Shown here in pieces: positions 63,158 through 64,000 of a stretch of 64,000 nt of DNA (position 1 is the first letter of the stretch; the number at the start of each line of letters is the position of its first letter). The position numbers were made by a program, and so were the translations under genes. Origin of the DNA: JBNJFY01 sp051747265 (GTDB taxonomy: Bacteria > Bacteroidota > Rhodothermia > Balneolales > Balneolaceae); assembly GCA_051747265.1 (NCBI GenBank), contig JBNJFY010000003.1, positions 62,001 to 126,000 of the forward strand, written 5' to 3'. The notes below the pieces were generated by a model. It ran no database searches. It saw only the letters and a list, made by a program, of their open reading frames with translations, and was not told the origin of the DNA.

Positions 63158-64000
63158 ATGGTTAAAAAGCTATTGTCAACACTTTTGCTATGCTTTGTTG
63201 TGACAGGATGGGCAGCTGCTCAGACTGGTACAATAAGTGGTAAAGTGGTCGACAGTGAATCTGGAGAATCCTTACCTGGTGTAAACATAGTGCTGACCGA
63301 AATTCAGCGCGGTGTGGCCACCGATGGTAATGGTGAATTTAGTATCACCGATGTCGACTTCGGTACCTATACACTGCGAGCCAGCTTCGTTGGTTACAAA
63401 GTGTATCAAGAACAAATCAATTTAAATCAAAGCCAATACGAAGTTCGTATTGAGTTGGTCTCCGATGCCCAACAACTTGAAGATGTTGTGGTAACCGCTT
63501 TCGGTCTGGACCGTGAAACCAAATCTGTTGGTTACGCTGTTCAGGAAGTGGGTGGTGATGACCTATCCATGGTTAAAGACCAAAATATTGTAGGATCCCT
63601 TTCCGGTAAGGTCGCTGGTGTGCAGGTTATTAGTGCCGCTGGTGCCGCTATTGGTGGTTCCGACAAAATTCGCCTTCGTGGTGTGAACGGTCTTACGGAT
63701 GGTCAGCCACTGTTCGTTGTTGATGGTGTACCCATTAATAACCGAAGTTTCTCTGCTGAAGCTGTAGGTCGTGACTACGGTAACTTGGCATCTGACTTGA
63801 ATATGGACAATATTGAGTCTGTTTCTGTTCTGAAGGGTGCGGCCGCATCTGCTATGTACGGAAGCCGTGCTTCTAATGGTGTGATTTTGATTACCACCAA
63901 AAAAGGTGGTAGCGGAGATGGAAGTGTTGGAGTTTCTTACTCTAACAATACGTCTTTCGACCAAGTATCCATTCTGCCTAATTATCAGAATGAGTACGCG
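63158..64000 (+). CDS. SusC/RagA family TonB-linked outer membrane protein (5' part)
   Basis: An open frame running off the window (281 codons present, about one quarter to one third of a normal SusC). Signal peptide: VKKLLSTLLLCFVVTGWAAA, then QTG. Next is the carboxypeptidase-regulatory-like domain (about 23-110: ISGKVVDSESGESLPGVNIV, VGYKVYQEQI), then a TonB box-like stretch QQLEDVVVTAFG (about 105) and the start of the plug (about 135: IVGSLSGKVAGVQVISAAGA, IRLRGVNGLTDGQPLFVVDG, SVLKGAAASAMYGSRASNGV). Imports glycans, peptides or other large solutes with a SusD partner, expected just past the edge. Confidence 0.93.
   Translation, partial: MVKKLLSTLLLCFVVTGWAAAQTGTISGKVVDSESGESLPGVNIVLTEIQRGVATDGNGEFSITDVDFGTYTLRASFVGYKVYQEQINLNQSQYEVRIELVSDAQQLEDVVVTAFGLDRETKSVGYAVQEVGGDDLSMVKDQNIVGSLSGKVAGVQVISAAGAAIGGSDKIRLRGVNGLTDGQPLFVVDGVPINNRSFSAEAVGRDYGNLASDLNMDNIESVSVLKGAAASAMYGSRASNGVILITTKKGGSGDGSVGVSYSNNTSFDQVSILPNYQNEYA

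Overview
The window reads as chromosomal DNA of a Bacteroidota-type bacterium, most likely a marine or halophilic Balneolota/Rhodothermota relative. The evidence is a SusC/RagA TonB-dependent receptor, an Alternative Complex III plus caa3 oxidase supercluster with a Rhodothermus-like 'YSHPxVY' subunit I, a fused alpha/beta 2-oxoacid dehydrogenase E1, an AccD without zinc-ribbon cysteines, a bacillithiol-type YtxJ protein, and several betaine/osmotic-stress genes. Genes are densely packed, often with 4-bp ATGA overlaps. No rRNA, tRNA, prophage, integrase, transposase or CRISPR array was recognised by eye.

Layout. 0-13 kb: a two-module AAA ATPase, xseA (minus), pyrC, a secreted endonuclease/exonuclease/phosphatase protein, a DUF3857 protein, tsaB, accD, obg and dprA. 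13-27 kb: a DUF3109 protein translationally coupled to rpoN (sigma-54), an orphan membrane protein, an Lrp/AsnC regulator, serS, tag, a TPR protein, dus, fbaB, a UPF0104-type membrane protein, radA, rpsU, a TIGR02757 protein and mutY. 27-35 kb: a secreted Ig-like protein, then an extended SDR divergent from two GT4 glycosyltransferases, a serine-palmitoyltransferase-like enzyme and a GNAT-fold protein. Together these look like a ceramide (or sulfonolipid) synthesis and glycosylation locus. 35-39 kb: fumC and the fused E1.

39-54.7 kb is the respiratory block, transcribed on the minus strand: actABCDEF, a small single-TM protein, a SCO copper chaperone, coxII (with cytochrome c), coxI, coxIII, coxIV, ctaB and a DoxX protein. 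A DUF420 (CtaM-like) gene points away from it. Quinol oxidised by Alternative Complex III would pass electrons through the cytochromes of ActA, ActE and CoxII to the A2-type caa3 oxidase, while SCO, CtaB and possibly the DUF420 protein supply copper, haem and maturation. ActE carries a second cytochrome domain that looks like a copy of the CoxII one.

54.8-64 kb: a UPF0173 metallo-hydrolase, a YciO-type protein, pfkA, ytxJ, a repeat-rich gap, a BCCT betaine-type transporter, a tandem universal stress protein, a glycine-betaine-type binding lipoprotein, and the start of a susC gene that runs off the window. Four non-coding repeat families occupy gaps: inverted-end elements at 1.7-1.9 kb and 3.4-3.5 kb, a duplicated 115-bp element near 58 kb, and a 36-bp perfect inverted repeat with 45-bp tandem units at 61.35-61.67 kb.
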